From Novosphingobium sp. (GTDB lineage: Bacteria; Pseudomonadota; Alphaproteobacteria; Sphingomonadales; Sphingomonadaceae), in the NCBI GenBank assembly GCA_027490345.1, contig JAIXYF010000489.1, positions 1-36,959 on the forward strand: a DNA stretch of 36,959 nt. Reading direction: 5' to 3'. The notes below the pieces were generated by a model that had not been told where the DNA came from, ran no database searches, and worked only from the letters and a program-made list of their open reading frames with translations. Both the position numbers and the translations under genes were made by a program. Of the stretch, positions 1 to 8,377 are shown piece after piece (positions within the stretch are counted from its first letter, which is position 1; each line of letters begins with the position of its first letter).

Positions 1-165
1 CCATGTCGGTCCTTCGAGGACCTGAAGCAGGCGGTTGTCAGATTGAAGCAGGACGCCCGACAGCCCGCAGGATTCGTTCGCAGTGCGGGCGTGATGCAGC
101 AGGCGGAACAACTCCGCCCGGTCCAGCGCCGGTGCGGCAAGGCTGCGATAAATGATGCGGCGCAT
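1..165 (-). CDS. BLUF-domain blue-light photoreceptor (3' end outside window)
   Basis: This is the N-terminal 55 residues of a gene that leaves the window at the left edge. It starts MRRIIYRSLAAP and ends QVLEG-P-T-W. BLUF domains bind FAD and sense blue light through a hydrogen-bond network of Tyr, Asn and Gln. Here Tyr6, Asn30 and Gln48 sit at the spacing found in AppA (Tyr21, Asn45, Gln63), and the YRSLAAP stretch is AppA-like. The ATG at 165 is preceded by GGGGAG, a good ribosome site. A second BLUF gene lies 103 bp upstream on the same strand, so this is a tandem pair. The C-terminus is not visible, so I cannot say whether it is a short BLUF protein or carries an output domain such as EAL. 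Family assignment is confident; the signalling partner is unknown. Confidence 0.85.
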   Translation of the reverse strand, partial: MRRIIYRSLAAPALDRAELFRLLHHARTANESCGLSGVLLQSDNRLLQVLEGPTW

Positions 166-227
166 GGCGCTCCCCGGTTGGTCCGGCGGAGATCATACGC
201 CTGCCGCGCCTGCCATCGGCTTGCCGC

Positions 228-250
228 GACCTAGGGGTTTCCCCTAGGTC
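228..250. promoter_or_regulatory. 10-bp perfect inverted repeat between the two BLUF genes
   Basis: Arms 228-237 (GACCTAGGGG) and 241-250 are perfect reverse complements around a TTT spacer. The element is 18 bp past the stop of the upstream BLUF gene and 62 bp before the start of the downstream one. It could terminate the first transcript, but no T-run follows on the minus strand. It could instead be an operator for the second gene. The sequence alone does not decide. Confidence 0.55.
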
Positions 251-268
251 ACGCCGATCAAGCCCGCC

Positions 269-661
269 CTAGTTCAGCACAGCGAAGTTGACGATCATCT
301 TGCGCACCTCGGGATCGAGGCCGCGGGGCAGATCGCTCTCGAGCATCTCGCGGCGCGATTCGATGCTCTCGGCGATCATCACCCGCTTCATCGCCCAGTC
401 GGGGCAGGTGCGGCCCTCGATGGCGCGGCGATCGAGCACCGAGACGCCGGAATGGCGCGGGTCGGCGGTGATGGTGTCCATCAGCGCGGCGACCTCGCCC
501 TCCTCGCCCTCGAGCAGCTGGAGGAAGTTGCGCCCGTTGAACAGCAGCAGCCCGGTGATCCCGCGCGCCGGATTGTTGCGCGCGCTCGCGGCGAGGATGG
601 CGTCCACCTCCTCGCGCAGCAGGGTCGGCGCGGTGCTGATGTAGAGATACTGGCTGAGCAC
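269..661 (-). CDS. Short BLUF-domain blue-light photoreceptor
   Basis: A complete 130-residue protein, the size of stand-alone short BLUF photoreceptors such as PixD or BlrB. The flavin-binding residues can be read directly: Tyr7 (YLYIS), Asn30 (ARNNPARGITG), Gln48 (FLQLLEG), and the Trp89/Met91 pair in CPDWAMK. Gln-to-Trp spacing is 41, as in AppA. DPRHSGV in the middle is also typical of the family. About 35 residues after the domain form a short, probably helical tail. The start is GTG at 661, with GGGAA just upstream. It lies 48 bp after the rho stop on the same strand, so it may be read through from rho or have its own promoter in that gap. The output partner is not predictable from sequence. 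Confidence 0.9.
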   Translation of the reverse strand: MLSQYLYISTAPTLLREEVDAILAASARNNPARGITGLLLFNGRNFLQLLEGEEGEVAALMDTITADPRHSGVSVLDRRAIEGRTCPDWAMKRVMIAESIESRREMLESDLPRGLDPEVRKMIVNFAVLN

Positions 662-709
662 GTATTCCCGTCCGTCCGTTTTCGGCCCGACCCCTCGGCC
701 CTGTTGTGC

Positions 710-1981
<1,272 letters not shown>

Positions 1982-2130
1982 CCGAAAGGGAGCAGGTGCG
2001 CGCGCCGGTGGGTCATGGGGCTTGGGGAAAGCGGACCTTAAGGGCAGGGCACAAGAGCTCTGCTGGAAACCGGATTGCTAAGCGGCGCATAGGCTCCGCG
2101 GACGGAGGGGTCAATCGCTGAAAGGTCGCT

Positions 2131-2574
2131 TCAGAATGGCTTCACGATCACCATGATCACGATTAGCGCCGCAGTCACACCCGGGACTTCATTGAGCAGG
2201 CGCAGCTGCCGTCCGGTCAACTGTCGCTGCCCTTGCGCGAGCTTCACGGCATAGCCTGCCAGCCACATATGATAGGCTGAAAGCACCAGCACCAGCGCCA
2301 GCTTCACCAGAAACCAGCCTTGCGTGAACCACTCCCCGCTGACCGCCAGCGCAAGGCCAAGCCCCCAAACCACAAATAGCGAAGGCCACATGATGATCTT
2401 CATCAGCTTGCGCTCGCGGTCGACCCAGATGGCGTTTTCCGACGATCCTTCCGGCGCTTCCTGATGATAGACGAAGAAACGCGGCAGCATGAACAGCCCC
2501 GCCATCCAGAAGATCACGAAAATGACGTGGCCGGCTTTGAGCCAGAGATAGAGCATTGCGAGAACCTGCATCAT
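2131..2574 (-). CDS. hemJ: Protoporphyrinogen IX oxidase HemJ
   Basis: A 147-residue membrane protein of the HemJ (UPF0093/COG1981) family, which oxidises protoporphyrinogen IX to protoporphyrin IX late in haem synthesis. Four hydrophobic segments are evident, roughly residues 5-30, 60-80, 87-106 and 128-145. The family landmarks are present: LKAGH near the N-terminus (His16, the expected haem ligand), WMAGLFMLPRFFVYH at the end of the first segment, and LVKLALV with its conserved lysine in the third. It sits between hemE (76 bp upstream) and rho (149 bp downstream). This puts two haem-pathway genes together beside the origin. Two ATGs open the frame; I took the first. Confidence 0.93.
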   Translation of the reverse strand: MMQVLAMLYLWLKAGHVIFVIFWMAGLFMLPRFFVYHQEAPEGSSENAIWVDRERKLMKIIMWPSLFVVWGLGLALAVSGEWFTQGWFLVKLALVLVLSAYHMWLAGYAVKLAQGQRQLTGRQLRLLNEVPGVTAALIVIMVIVKPF

Positions 2575-2650
2575 TCTGCCGAGCCTAGCGCTTTTGCAGC
2601 CAGACCGGAACTTGGGAATTGGGGCGGATCATCCCGCCCCAATCTGCACT

Positions 2651-3688
2651 TCAGCGCGACCAGCCGCGCACTACCTCAAGCAGCTGCTCGACATGCGCAA
2701 TCGGTGTGAACTGCCCTATGCCATGGCCCAGATTGAACACGTGGGGCCGGTCGGCAAACACATCCAGCACGCGGCGTGCACCGTCGTTCAATGCAGGGCC
2801 GCCTGCCAGAAGCAGCAACGGATCGAGATTGCCCTGCACGGGCATACCGGCAGGCAGGGTCTTGGCCGCCCAGACCGGATCGATGGTCTCGTCAACGCCA
2901 ATGGCATCCACTCCGGTGCCTTGTGCATAGGCTGCCAGCTTTTCACCGGCACCTTTGGGGAAGCCGATGATCGGCACATCAGGGTGCAGCTTGTGCATGG
3001 CCTGAGTGATCCGCGCGTTGGGTTCGATAACCCAGCGGTCGAATTCTGCCGGGGCGAGACTGCCTGCCCAGCTGTCGAACAACTGCAGGCCCTCGGCGCC
3101 GGCTTTCACTTGCCCGCTTAGGTATTCCACAGTCACGTCGACGATGGCATCGATGATCGCCCGGAACGCACCGGGATCGCGATAGGCCATGGCGCGGGTG
3201 TCGTGCTGGTCGCGGCTACCTTCGCCAGCGACCATGTAGGTCGCGATGGTCCAGGGGCTGCCGGCAAAGCCTAGCATGGTGGCCTCTGGCGGCAGGGCCG
3301 CGCTGACCTGTGCCACGGTCTCATAAATCGGCGAAAGGCGCTCAGGCACGCTTCTGAGCGTCTCCAGACCCACATCGAGCAGGCGAGGAGAGAGCGCCGG
3401 GCCTTCACCCGCCAGAAATTGCAAGTCCTGACCCATCGCATAAGGCACGATCAGGATATCGGAGAACAGGATCGCACCGTCGAATCCGAAGCGGCGCAGC
3501 GGTTGGAGCGTGATTTCAGCTGCTGCTGCGGAATCATAAACCAGCGCCAGGAAACCGCCCTTCTCGGCGCGCAGTTCGCGATACTCCGGAAGGTACCGTC
3601 CGGCCTGACGCATGAGCCAGATGGGACGACGGGAAAGGTTTGCGCCTTTGAGAGTGGCGAGAAGCGGCTTTTGGGCAGGGTCAGACAT
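2651..3688 (-). CDS. hemE: Uroporphyrinogen decarboxylase
   Basis: HemE removes four acetate carboxyls from uroporphyrinogen III to give coproporphyrinogen III. The 345-residue protein has the family signatures: RRPIWLMRQAGRYLPEYRE near the N-terminus (substrate-binding Arg and the PWxMRQAGR-like motif), AILFSDILIVPYAMG, GFAGSPWTIATYMVAG, LQLFDSWAG, and NLGHGIGQFTP at the C-terminus. The frame stays open for 105 codons upstream into the origin region. That extension has no family similarity, so I place the start at the ATG at 3688 (MSDPAQKPLLATLKG). hemE is the left border of the chromosomal origin in Caulobacter and Rickettsia, and it points away from the putative origin here too. Its promoter must lie inside the origin region, which in Caulobacter links hemE transcription to replication control. 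Confidence 0.97.
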   Translation of the reverse strand: MSDPAQKPLLATLKGANLSRRPIWLMRQAGRYLPEYRELRAEKGGFLALVYDSAAAAEITLQPLRRFGFDGAILFSDILIVPYAMGQDLQFLAGEGPALSPRLLDVGLETLRSVPERLSPIYETVAQVSAALPPEATMLGFAGSPWTIATYMVAGEGSRDQHDTRAMAYRDPGAFRAIIDAIVDVTVEYLSGQVKAGAEGLQLFDSWAGSLAPAEFDRWVIEPNARITQAMHKLHPDVPIIGFPKGAGEKLAAYAQGTGVDAIGVDETIDPVWAAKTLPAGMPVQGNLDPLLLLAGGPALNDGARRVLDVFADRPHVFNLGHGIGQFTPIAHVEQLLEVVRGWSR

Positions 3689-4035
3689 CAGGCGATCGGT
3701 CCAATTCAAATCTATAGATTCTCTTGAATCAGATTGAGGTAGTTTGTTGGCCCTGTGGAAAGCGGGGACGAGACGCATCTGCCCGAATTGTCCCGCCGTC
3801 TCCACAAAAAAGCGTGTCAGCGACTCTGAACAGTTGCTGGGAACCACCCGGGGCAAGCGAAACTTGTCCCTGCTGTCCCCAGCCTGTGGACAGTTTGCCG
3901 CGCCTGTTTGCAATCTGACTGTGCGTAGCCTGATGTCGGGGGCATAATTGCAACGCAAACTTGTCCGCCGTTTTCTCCCGTGGTTTATCCTCATGCAATC
4001 CACAGCCTTCTCCCGGAGGCCGATCAGGAACTTCG
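3689..4035. other. oriC: Putative chromosomal replication origin (oriC), hemE-ppsR intergenic region
   Basis: This 347-bp non-coding gap separates divergent hemE and ppsR, the pair that flanks Cori in Caulobacter and the origin in Rickettsia. Positions 3701-3750 are only about 34% GC and could be the unwinding element; they contain the perfect palindrome AATCTATAGATT (3709-3720). DnaA-box-like 9-mers are TGTGGAAAG (3754-3762, one mismatch to TGTGNAWAA), GTCTCCACA (3798-3806, two), TGTGGACAG (3885-3893, two), TTATCCTCA (3985-3993, one) and CAATCCACA (3996-4004, two). GANTC sites occur at 3717, 3726 and 3822. Flanking genes run outward on both sides, co-oriented with replication. The promoters of hemE and ppsR must also be here. 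No parS or clear CtrA (TTAA-N7-TTAA) site was found. The location argument is strong; individual boxes are degenerate. Confidence 0.82.
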
Positions 4036-4881
4036 ATGGCGCGGCTGCATCTCCATCTTCTGTCGGATTCGACCGGCGAAACGCTTGAGATGATCGCCAA
4101 GGCGGCCCTTGCGCAGTTCGACGATGCCGATGTTGTGCGTCATTTCTGGCCGATGGTCCGCTCGCAGCAGCACCTTGATCGGATCATGGGTGAGATTACT
4201 GCGAATCCGGGGTTGGTCCTCTTCACCATGGTCAATGCCGAAACGCGCGAGCTGCTTCAAACCCGCTGCGCCGCGCTGGGCTTGCCCAGCGTGCCTGCGC
4301 TCGATGCCGTCACGCTTGCGCTCGAAGCGCAGCTTGGGCAGGCGGCCAAGGGCAGGCCGGGCCGGCAGCACACGATGGATGAGGCTTATTTCCGCCGGGT
4401 CGAGGCTATCCAGTTCACCATTGCCCATGACGATGGCATTGCATGGGAAGACTGGGAAGCAGCGGATATTCTGCTTGCAGGGGTTTCGCGTTCCTCCAAG
4501 ACACCGACTGCGATCTACCTGGCCAACCGCGGCTACCGCGTTGCCAATATCCCCATCGTCGTGGAAAGCCCTCCGCCATCTGTTCTGTTCAGCTTGCGGC
4601 GTCCGCTTGTCGTCGGGCTCACCACCAGCCCGGAGCGGCTGATCCAGGTCCGCCGGAACAGGTTGCTTTCGCTTAACCAGGCGCCCGAGACCGCTTATGT
4701 CGACAGCGAGCATGTAGCGCGGGAAGTGCAATATGCGCGGCGCATGTTCGCGGATAACGGTTGGCCGGTGATCGACGTCTCACGCCGCTCGATCGAGGAG
4801 ACGGCGGCGGCCGTTATCAACCTCTATAACGAGCGCCGCCCCGAGACGGGCGGCGGTTTGGGCGGAGGACATGCCCTGTGA
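4036..4881 (+). CDS. ppsR: Pyruvate, phosphate dikinase regulatory protein (DUF299 / RP001 family)
   Basis: A 281-residue protein of the bifunctional kinase/pyrophosphorylase family. It switches pyruvate phosphate dikinase (or PEP synthase) on and off by ADP-dependent phosphorylation and Pi-dependent dephosphorylation of a threonine. It opens with MARLHLHLLSDSTGETLE, typical of the family, and has the P-loop GVSRSSKT at residues 149-156 followed by PTAIYLANRGYRVANIP. The frame extends 25 codons further upstream, but the ATG at 4036 has AGGA 6 bp before it and gives the family N-terminus. It is the homologue of Caulobacter CC_0001, the gene immediately right of the origin. Its last codons overlap the first copy of a triplicated 18-bp repeat leading into maf. 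Confidence 0.93.
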   Translation: MARLHLHLLSDSTGETLEMIAKAALAQFDDADVVRHFWPMVRSQQHLDRIMGEITANPGLVLFTMVNAETRELLQTRCAALGLPSVPALDAVTLALEAQLGQAAKGRPGRQHTMDEAYFRRVEAIQFTIAHDDGIAWEDWEAADILLAGVSRSSKTPTAIYLANRGYRVANIPIVVESPPPSVLFSLRRPLVVGLTTSPERLIQVRRNRLLSLNQAPETAYVDSEHVAREVQYARRMFADNGWPVIDVSRRSIEETAAAVINLYNERRPETGGGLGGGHAL

Positions 4882-4929
4882 AAGACGAAGTCTCTGTGAA
4901 AGACAAAGGCCCTGTGAAAGAGAAAGCAT
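4876..4929 (+). repeat. Three tandem 18-bp repeats at the ppsR-maf junction
   Basis: Units start at 4876, 4894 and 4912, and each opens with CTGTGAAAGA. The period is exactly 18. The first unit contains the ppsR stop and the last runs into the maf ATG at 4928. In the maf frame the repeat would encode Cys-Glu-Arg three times as an N-terminal extension. In the frame starting at GTG 4878 it encodes a short VKDE/VKDK/VKEK peptide that stops over the maf start. Each unit carries a purine-rich GAAAGA that could act as a weak ribosome site. It most likely arose by replication slippage. Confidence 0.85.
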
Positions 4930-5512
4930 GCTGATTCTGGCGTCACAAAGCGCAAGCCGCAAGGCAATGCTGACCGCAGCGGGTGTGCCATTCGAAGCGC
5001 GCGGTTCGGATGTGGATGAAGCCGAGATCAAGCGCGAATTGATCGGTGTGCCCGGTAGCGAAGTGGCGCTGATTCTGGCCGAAGCCAAAGCGCTCGCGGT
5101 CGCGGTCAGCGCGCCGGGGCGGCTGGTTTTGGGGGGCGATTCGCTAGTCGAGGTCTGCGGCCGGATGTTCGACAAGCCTGCCAGCCGAGCTGATGCAGCT
5201 CGGCACCTTGCGTTCTTTTCCGGGCAGACGATGAAACTCAATTCGGCAGCGATTCTCGTGCGTGACGGCGTGCCGGTCTGGCGTCATTGCGAAACAGCAA
5301 GGCTGAAGGTGCGCACGCTGAGCGCTGATTTCATCGAAGGGTATCTGGCGCAGGAATGGCCTGCGGTTGGCGCCTGCGTCGGCGTGTTCCGGATCGAGGC
5401 GCTTGGCGTCCAATTGTTCGACCATATCGAGGGAAGCCATTTCACCGTACTCGGCATGCCGCTGCTGGCGCTGCTCGGCGCGCTGCGCACGCAGGGCGAA
5501 CTCCCCGCATGA
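4928..5512 (+). CDS. maf: Maf family nucleotide pyrophosphatase
   Basis: Maf proteins hydrolyse canonical or modified NTPs to NMP and pyrophosphate and are linked to septum control and house-cleaning. The 194-residue product begins MLILASQSASRKAML, with the family's SxSxxR motif. It continues with LGGDSLVEVCG (the catalytic acidic region, nearer the YceF type than YhdE), KPASRADAARHL, and HFTVLGMPLLALL at the C-terminus. I chose ATG 4928 because upstream codons lie in the 18-bp repeat and have no counterpart in the family. It follows ppsR after 46 bp, and its stop overlaps the aroE start (ATGA at 5509-5512). Translational coupling with aroE is likely. Exact substrate preference cannot be read from sequence. 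Confidence 0.93.
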   Translation: MLILASQSASRKAMLTAAGVPFEARGSDVDEAEIKRELIGVPGSEVALILAEAKALAVAVSAPGRLVLGGDSLVEVCGRMFDKPASRADAARHLAFFSGQTMKLNSAAILVRDGVPVWRHCETARLKVRTLSADFIEGYLAQEWPAVGACVGVFRIEALGVQLFDHIEGSHFTVLGMPLLALLGALRTQGELPA

Positions 5513-6363
5513 GCCGCCCTTATGCCGAAGTGATCGGCGATCCCATCGCGCAATCAAAGTCTCCCGCAATCCATGGATTCTGGATAAAAGCGCTTGAGAT
5601 TGAAGGCGACTATCTGGCTACGCACGTCCATGCCTCAGACTTGAGGGAATTTCTGCACAGCCGCCGCACCGATCCCCTGTGGCGCGGCTGTAATGTCACC
5701 ATGCCGCACAAGCAGGCCGTGATTCCGCTGTTGGACCGGCTCGATCCGCTTGCCGCTGCGGTTGGCGCCGTCAACACCATCGTGCCCGAGAACGGCCTCC
5801 TTGCCGGCTACAACACCGATGTGCCGGGCTTTCTTGAACCTCTTCGTAGCGAACTTGATCAAACGCATTATTTCCGCATGGCCCGGATCATCGGTACCGG
5901 CGGCGCTGCGCGCGCGATCATCAAGGGTTTGGCAGATGAACACTTCGTTATCGTGCTGGCCGGACGCAATCCTCAAAAGGCCCGTGCGCTGCTGGATGAG
6001 CTTGATCCCGGCGGCGAACACCATGTCGCGGATCTGGCTCAGTTCGCCGATCCGACCGATTTTGCTTTCGATGACCGCGAAGGTTGCCTTGATCTCATCG
6101 TCAACGCGTCGTTGCTCGGGATGAGCGGCCAGCCTGCCCTTGCGTTCGATCTCAGCCATGCGCCGCCGGGTTCCATCGTTTATGACATCGTCACCAGCCC
6201 GCTCGACACGGCGCTGCTCCAATTGGCCCGAGCCGGCGGGTTCCGGACCATCGATGGCCTTTCGATGCTGATCGGGCAGGCAGACCATGCCTTTCGCCGG
6301 TTCTTTGGCGCTAGCCCCCCGCGTGACAGGGATACAGACTTGCGCAAGGTGCTGATGCGATGA
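5509..6363 (+). CDS. aroE: Shikimate dehydrogenase (NADP+)
   Basis: AroE reduces 3-dehydroshikimate to shikimate with NADPH in aromatic amino acid synthesis. The 284-residue protein shows the substrate pocket GDPIAQSKSPAIHGFW (residues 10-25), the catalytic lysine in NVTMPHK (Lys68) and aspartate in NTDVPGF (Asp104). The Rossmann loop is IIGTGGAARAI, and the C-terminus has the family's DGLSMLIGQ motif. The frame runs further upstream through maf, but the ATG overlapping the maf stop gives the correct N-terminus. The 3' end overlaps coaE by four bases (ATGA at 6360-6363), so maf, aroE and coaE form a coupled cluster. Confidence 0.97.
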   Translation: MSRPYAEVIGDPIAQSKSPAIHGFWIKALEIEGDYLATHVHASDLREFLHSRRTDPLWRGCNVTMPHKQAVIPLLDRLDPLAAAVGAVNTIVPENGLLAGYNTDVPGFLEPLRSELDQTHYFRMARIIGTGGAARAIIKGLADEHFVIVLAGRNPQKARALLDELDPGGEHHVADLAQFADPTDFAFDDREGCLDLIVNASLLGMSGQPALAFDLSHAPPGSIVYDIVTSPLDTALLQLARAGGFRTIDGLSMLIGQADHAFRRFFGASPPRDRDTDLRKVLMR

Positions 6364-6962
6364 GCCATCCCTTCATTCTCGGTCTCACCGGCTCGATCGG
6401 CATGGGCAAGTCTGCTGTCGCGATGATGCTGCGCGAATTGGGGGTGCCGGTATTCGATGCAGACGCAGTTGTTCACCGCCTGCAAGGCCCGCGCGGCGTG
6501 CTGCTTTGCGCCATCGAAGCGGCGTTTCCCGGCACGACGGGACTGGACGGCGTCGACCGGCAGGCTCTTGGCGCGCAAGTGTTCGGCAATGCAGAAGCAC
6601 TCGCCCGGCTGGAGGCGATCGTTCATCCGGCCGTGGCGGATGAACGCGCAACCTTCCTGCTCGAACATGCCGGACAGCCACTGATCGTGTTCGATATCCC
6701 GCTGCTTTATGAAAAGGGCCACGGTGCGGGGCTTGATGCGGTGGCGGTGGTCTCTGCACCCGCCGAAATGCAGCGGATGCGCGTTCTGGCGCGTCCCGGG
6801 ATGAGCCCGGAAAAGTTTGCCCAGATCCTGAGCCTGCAGGTTCCAGACGCCGAAAAGCGGGCGCATGCGGATCATGTCATCGATACTGGGGTAACACTGG
6901 CTCAAACACGCGCGCAGGTGGCTGCGCTGGTGGATGCCCTACGGCAAAAAAAGCACCCCTGA
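6360..6962 (+). CDS. coaE: Dephospho-CoA kinase
   Basis: CoaE phosphorylates the 3'-hydroxyl of dephospho-CoA, the last step of coenzyme A synthesis. The 200-residue protein has an N-terminal P-loop GLTGSIGMGKS (residues 8-18). It also has FDADAVVHRL (conserved Asp for substrate binding), HPAVADER, and VFDIPLLYEKG (family motif DIPLLFE), followed by VVSAPAEMQRMRVLARPGMS in the lid region. Size fits the family. The start overlaps the aroE stop, and dnaQ follows 40 bp later. The order aroE-coaE-dnaQ right of the origin is the same as in Caulobacter. Confidence 0.97.
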   Translation: MSHPFILGLTGSIGMGKSAVAMMLRELGVPVFDADAVVHRLQGPRGVLLCAIEAAFPGTTGLDGVDRQALGAQVFGNAEALARLEAIVHPAVADERATFLLEHAGQPLIVFDIPLLYEKGHGAGLDAVAVVSAPAEMQRMRVLARPGMSPEKFAQILSLQVPDAEKRAHADHVIDTGVTLAQTRAQVAALVDALRQKKHP

Positions 6963-7002
6963 AGCCTTGCAAGCCCTTTCTCCCGGGTCCAGACTACCGC
7001 AA

Positions 7003-7698
7003 ATGCGTGAGATCGTATTCGATACAGAAACGACGGGCCTTGATCCGCAGAGCGGTGACCGGCTTGTGGAAATTGGCTGCATCGAGATGATGAACCGCAT
7101 GCCGACCGGCGCGGTGTTTCATGCCTATTTCAACCCGGAACGCGGTATGCCGGCTGAGGCTGAGGCTGTGCACGGTCTGTCCAGCGGCTTTCTGGCTGAC
7201 AAGCCCCGCTTCGCCGAACGAGCCGCCGAACTGCTTGATTTTCTGGGTGATGCACCGCTCGTGGCGCACAATGCCGGGTTCGATTTCGGTTTCCTCAATG
7301 CTGAACTGGCGCTCTGCAATCTACCTGCAGTGGACCGCGCGCGTATGGTCGATACCGTGGCGATTGCCCGGCGCAAGCATCCCGGCGCCAAGCTCAGCCT
7401 TGATGCGCTGTGTTCGCGCTACGGGATCGATCGTAGCCACCGGGTCCTCCACGGTGCACTGCTTGATGCCGAATTGCTTGCCCAGCTTTACGTTGAGCTG
7501 ATGGGCGGGCGGCAGATCGGTCTTGAGCTTGCTGCTGATGCACAAACCCAGGTGCCGGTTGCGGCCGTCGCAGCGCCTGTCACCCCAGCGACGCGGCGGA
7601 CGCTGCGCCCGCCGCGTCCACATGCGGCCAGCGCCGAGGAAATGGCGCGCCATGCCGCTTTTGTCGATGCCATCAACGCTGCCATCTGGCTGCGATGA
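7003..7698 (+). CDS. dnaQ: DNA polymerase III epsilon subunit (proofreading exonuclease)
   Basis: DnaQ is the 3'-5' exonuclease of the replicative polymerase core. The 231-residue protein has all DEDDh motifs: ExoI FDTETTG at residues 6-12, ExoII VAHNAGFDFGFL, and ExoIII HRVLHGALLDAELLA with the catalytic His and Asp. Beyond the exonuclease domain (about residue 175) the C-terminal third is Ala/Pro/Arg-rich and ends in a short helix, suitable for binding the alpha subunit. The frame extends 23 codons upstream into coaE. I chose ATG 7003 because MREIVFDTETTG is the family N-terminus. It is the last gene of the tight maf-dnaQ cluster; hpf follows after 49 bp with its own ribosome site. Confidence 0.96.
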   Translation: MREIVFDTETTGLDPQSGDRLVEIGCIEMMNRMPTGAVFHAYFNPERGMPAEAEAVHGLSSGFLADKPRFAERAAELLDFLGDAPLVAHNAGFDFGFLNAELALCNLPAVDRARMVDTVAIARRKHPGAKLSLDALCSRYGIDRSHRVLHGALLDAELLAQLYVELMGGRQIGLELAADAQTQVPVAAVAAPVTPATRRTLRPPRPHAASAEEMARHAAFVDAINAAIWLR

Positions 7699-7747
7699 TC
7701 CGGCCCGGTTTGGTCCGGGTCTGTGATTGAGTGAAGGAGAGTGAATT

Positions 7748-8311
7748 ATGGATATTCGCGTTTCAGGCCATCAGGTCGATACCGGCGCCGCGTTTGAAGC
7801 GCATGCCGAGGAGCGCCTCTCCGCGATCGTCGACAAATATTTCTCGCGCGCGCTGACCTCGCATGTCACGCTGGGCAAGGCGCCGCATGGCGGCTTCCGC
7901 TGCGATATCGTGACCCACGTGGCGCAGGGCCTGATCCTGAAAGGGAGCGGGGTTGCACAGGATGCCCATATCGCGCTCGACCAGTCAGCCGAGAAAATCG
8001 AGAAGCAGCTTCGCCGCTACAAGCGCCGGATCACCGCCCGGCAAGACCAGGCCGATCATGCACGGCGCGAGGAAGATGCGGCTTACACTGTGTTTGTGGT
8101 CGAGGAATCCGAGGCGGAAGAGCCTGCAGATGCGCCACTGGTGATCGCGGAAACGCGTGTGGACGTGCCTACTGCCAGCGTTTCGGATGCGGTGATGATG
8201 CTCGATTTGCGCAACACCAATGCCTTGCTGTTCAAGAACGCCGGAACGGGCGTGCACAACATGGTCTATCGCCGCGGCGATGGTTCGATCGGCTGGGTTG
8301 AGCCGTCCTGA
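7748..8311 (+). CDS. hpf: Long-form ribosome hibernation promoting factor
   Basis: HPF binds the decoding centre of idle 30S subunits, and the long form also drives 100S dimer formation. The 187-residue protein has the S30AE/HPF domain in residues 1-100 (MDIRVSGHQVDTG at the start, then KYFSRALTSHVTL, and a KRRITARQDQ region at its end). An acidic linker follows, then the C-terminal dimerisation domain from about residue 130 (SVSDAVMMLDLRNTNALLFKNAGTG, then VYRRGDGSIGWVEP). GAAGGAGAG lies just upstream of ATG 7748, a strong ribosome site. The hpf-ptsN order is conserved in many proteobacteria. A triplicated 15-bp repeat begins right at its stop codon. Confidence 0.96.
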   Translation: MDIRVSGHQVDTGAAFEAHAEERLSAIVDKYFSRALTSHVTLGKAPHGGFRCDIVTHVAQGLILKGSGVAQDAHIALDQSAEKIEKQLRRYKRRITARQDQADHARREEDAAYTVFVVEESEAEEPADAPLVIAETRVDVPTASVSDAVMMLDLRNTNALLFKNAGTGVHNMVYRRGDGSIGWVEPS

Positions 8312-8351
8312 TTCTGGATGGCCTGATTCCGGATGGCCTGATTCTGGCAGG
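8307..8351 (+). repeat. Three tandem 15-bp repeats carrying GATTC at the end of hpf
   Basis: Units start at 8307, 8322 and 8337, each beginning CCTGATTC and continuing CGGATGG or TGGATGG (last copy TGGCAGG). The hpf stop TGA (8309-8311) is inside the first copy. Each unit carries one GATTC, so GANTC sites recur exactly every 15 bp (8310, 8325, 8340), with a fourth at 8387. GANTC is the CcrM methyltransferase target in alphaproteobacteria. Confidence 0.85.
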
Positions 8352-8377
8352 TGTGATCGGCGCGCCTCCTCTGCATA

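Noticed and set aside
684..701. Possible hairpin after rho
   Set aside because: Arms of seven bases contain a mismatch and no U-tract follows; too weak to call a terminator.
3689..4003. 105-codon N-terminal extension of hemE
   Set aside because: Runs through the putative origin, has no similarity to HemE, and the family start is at 3688.
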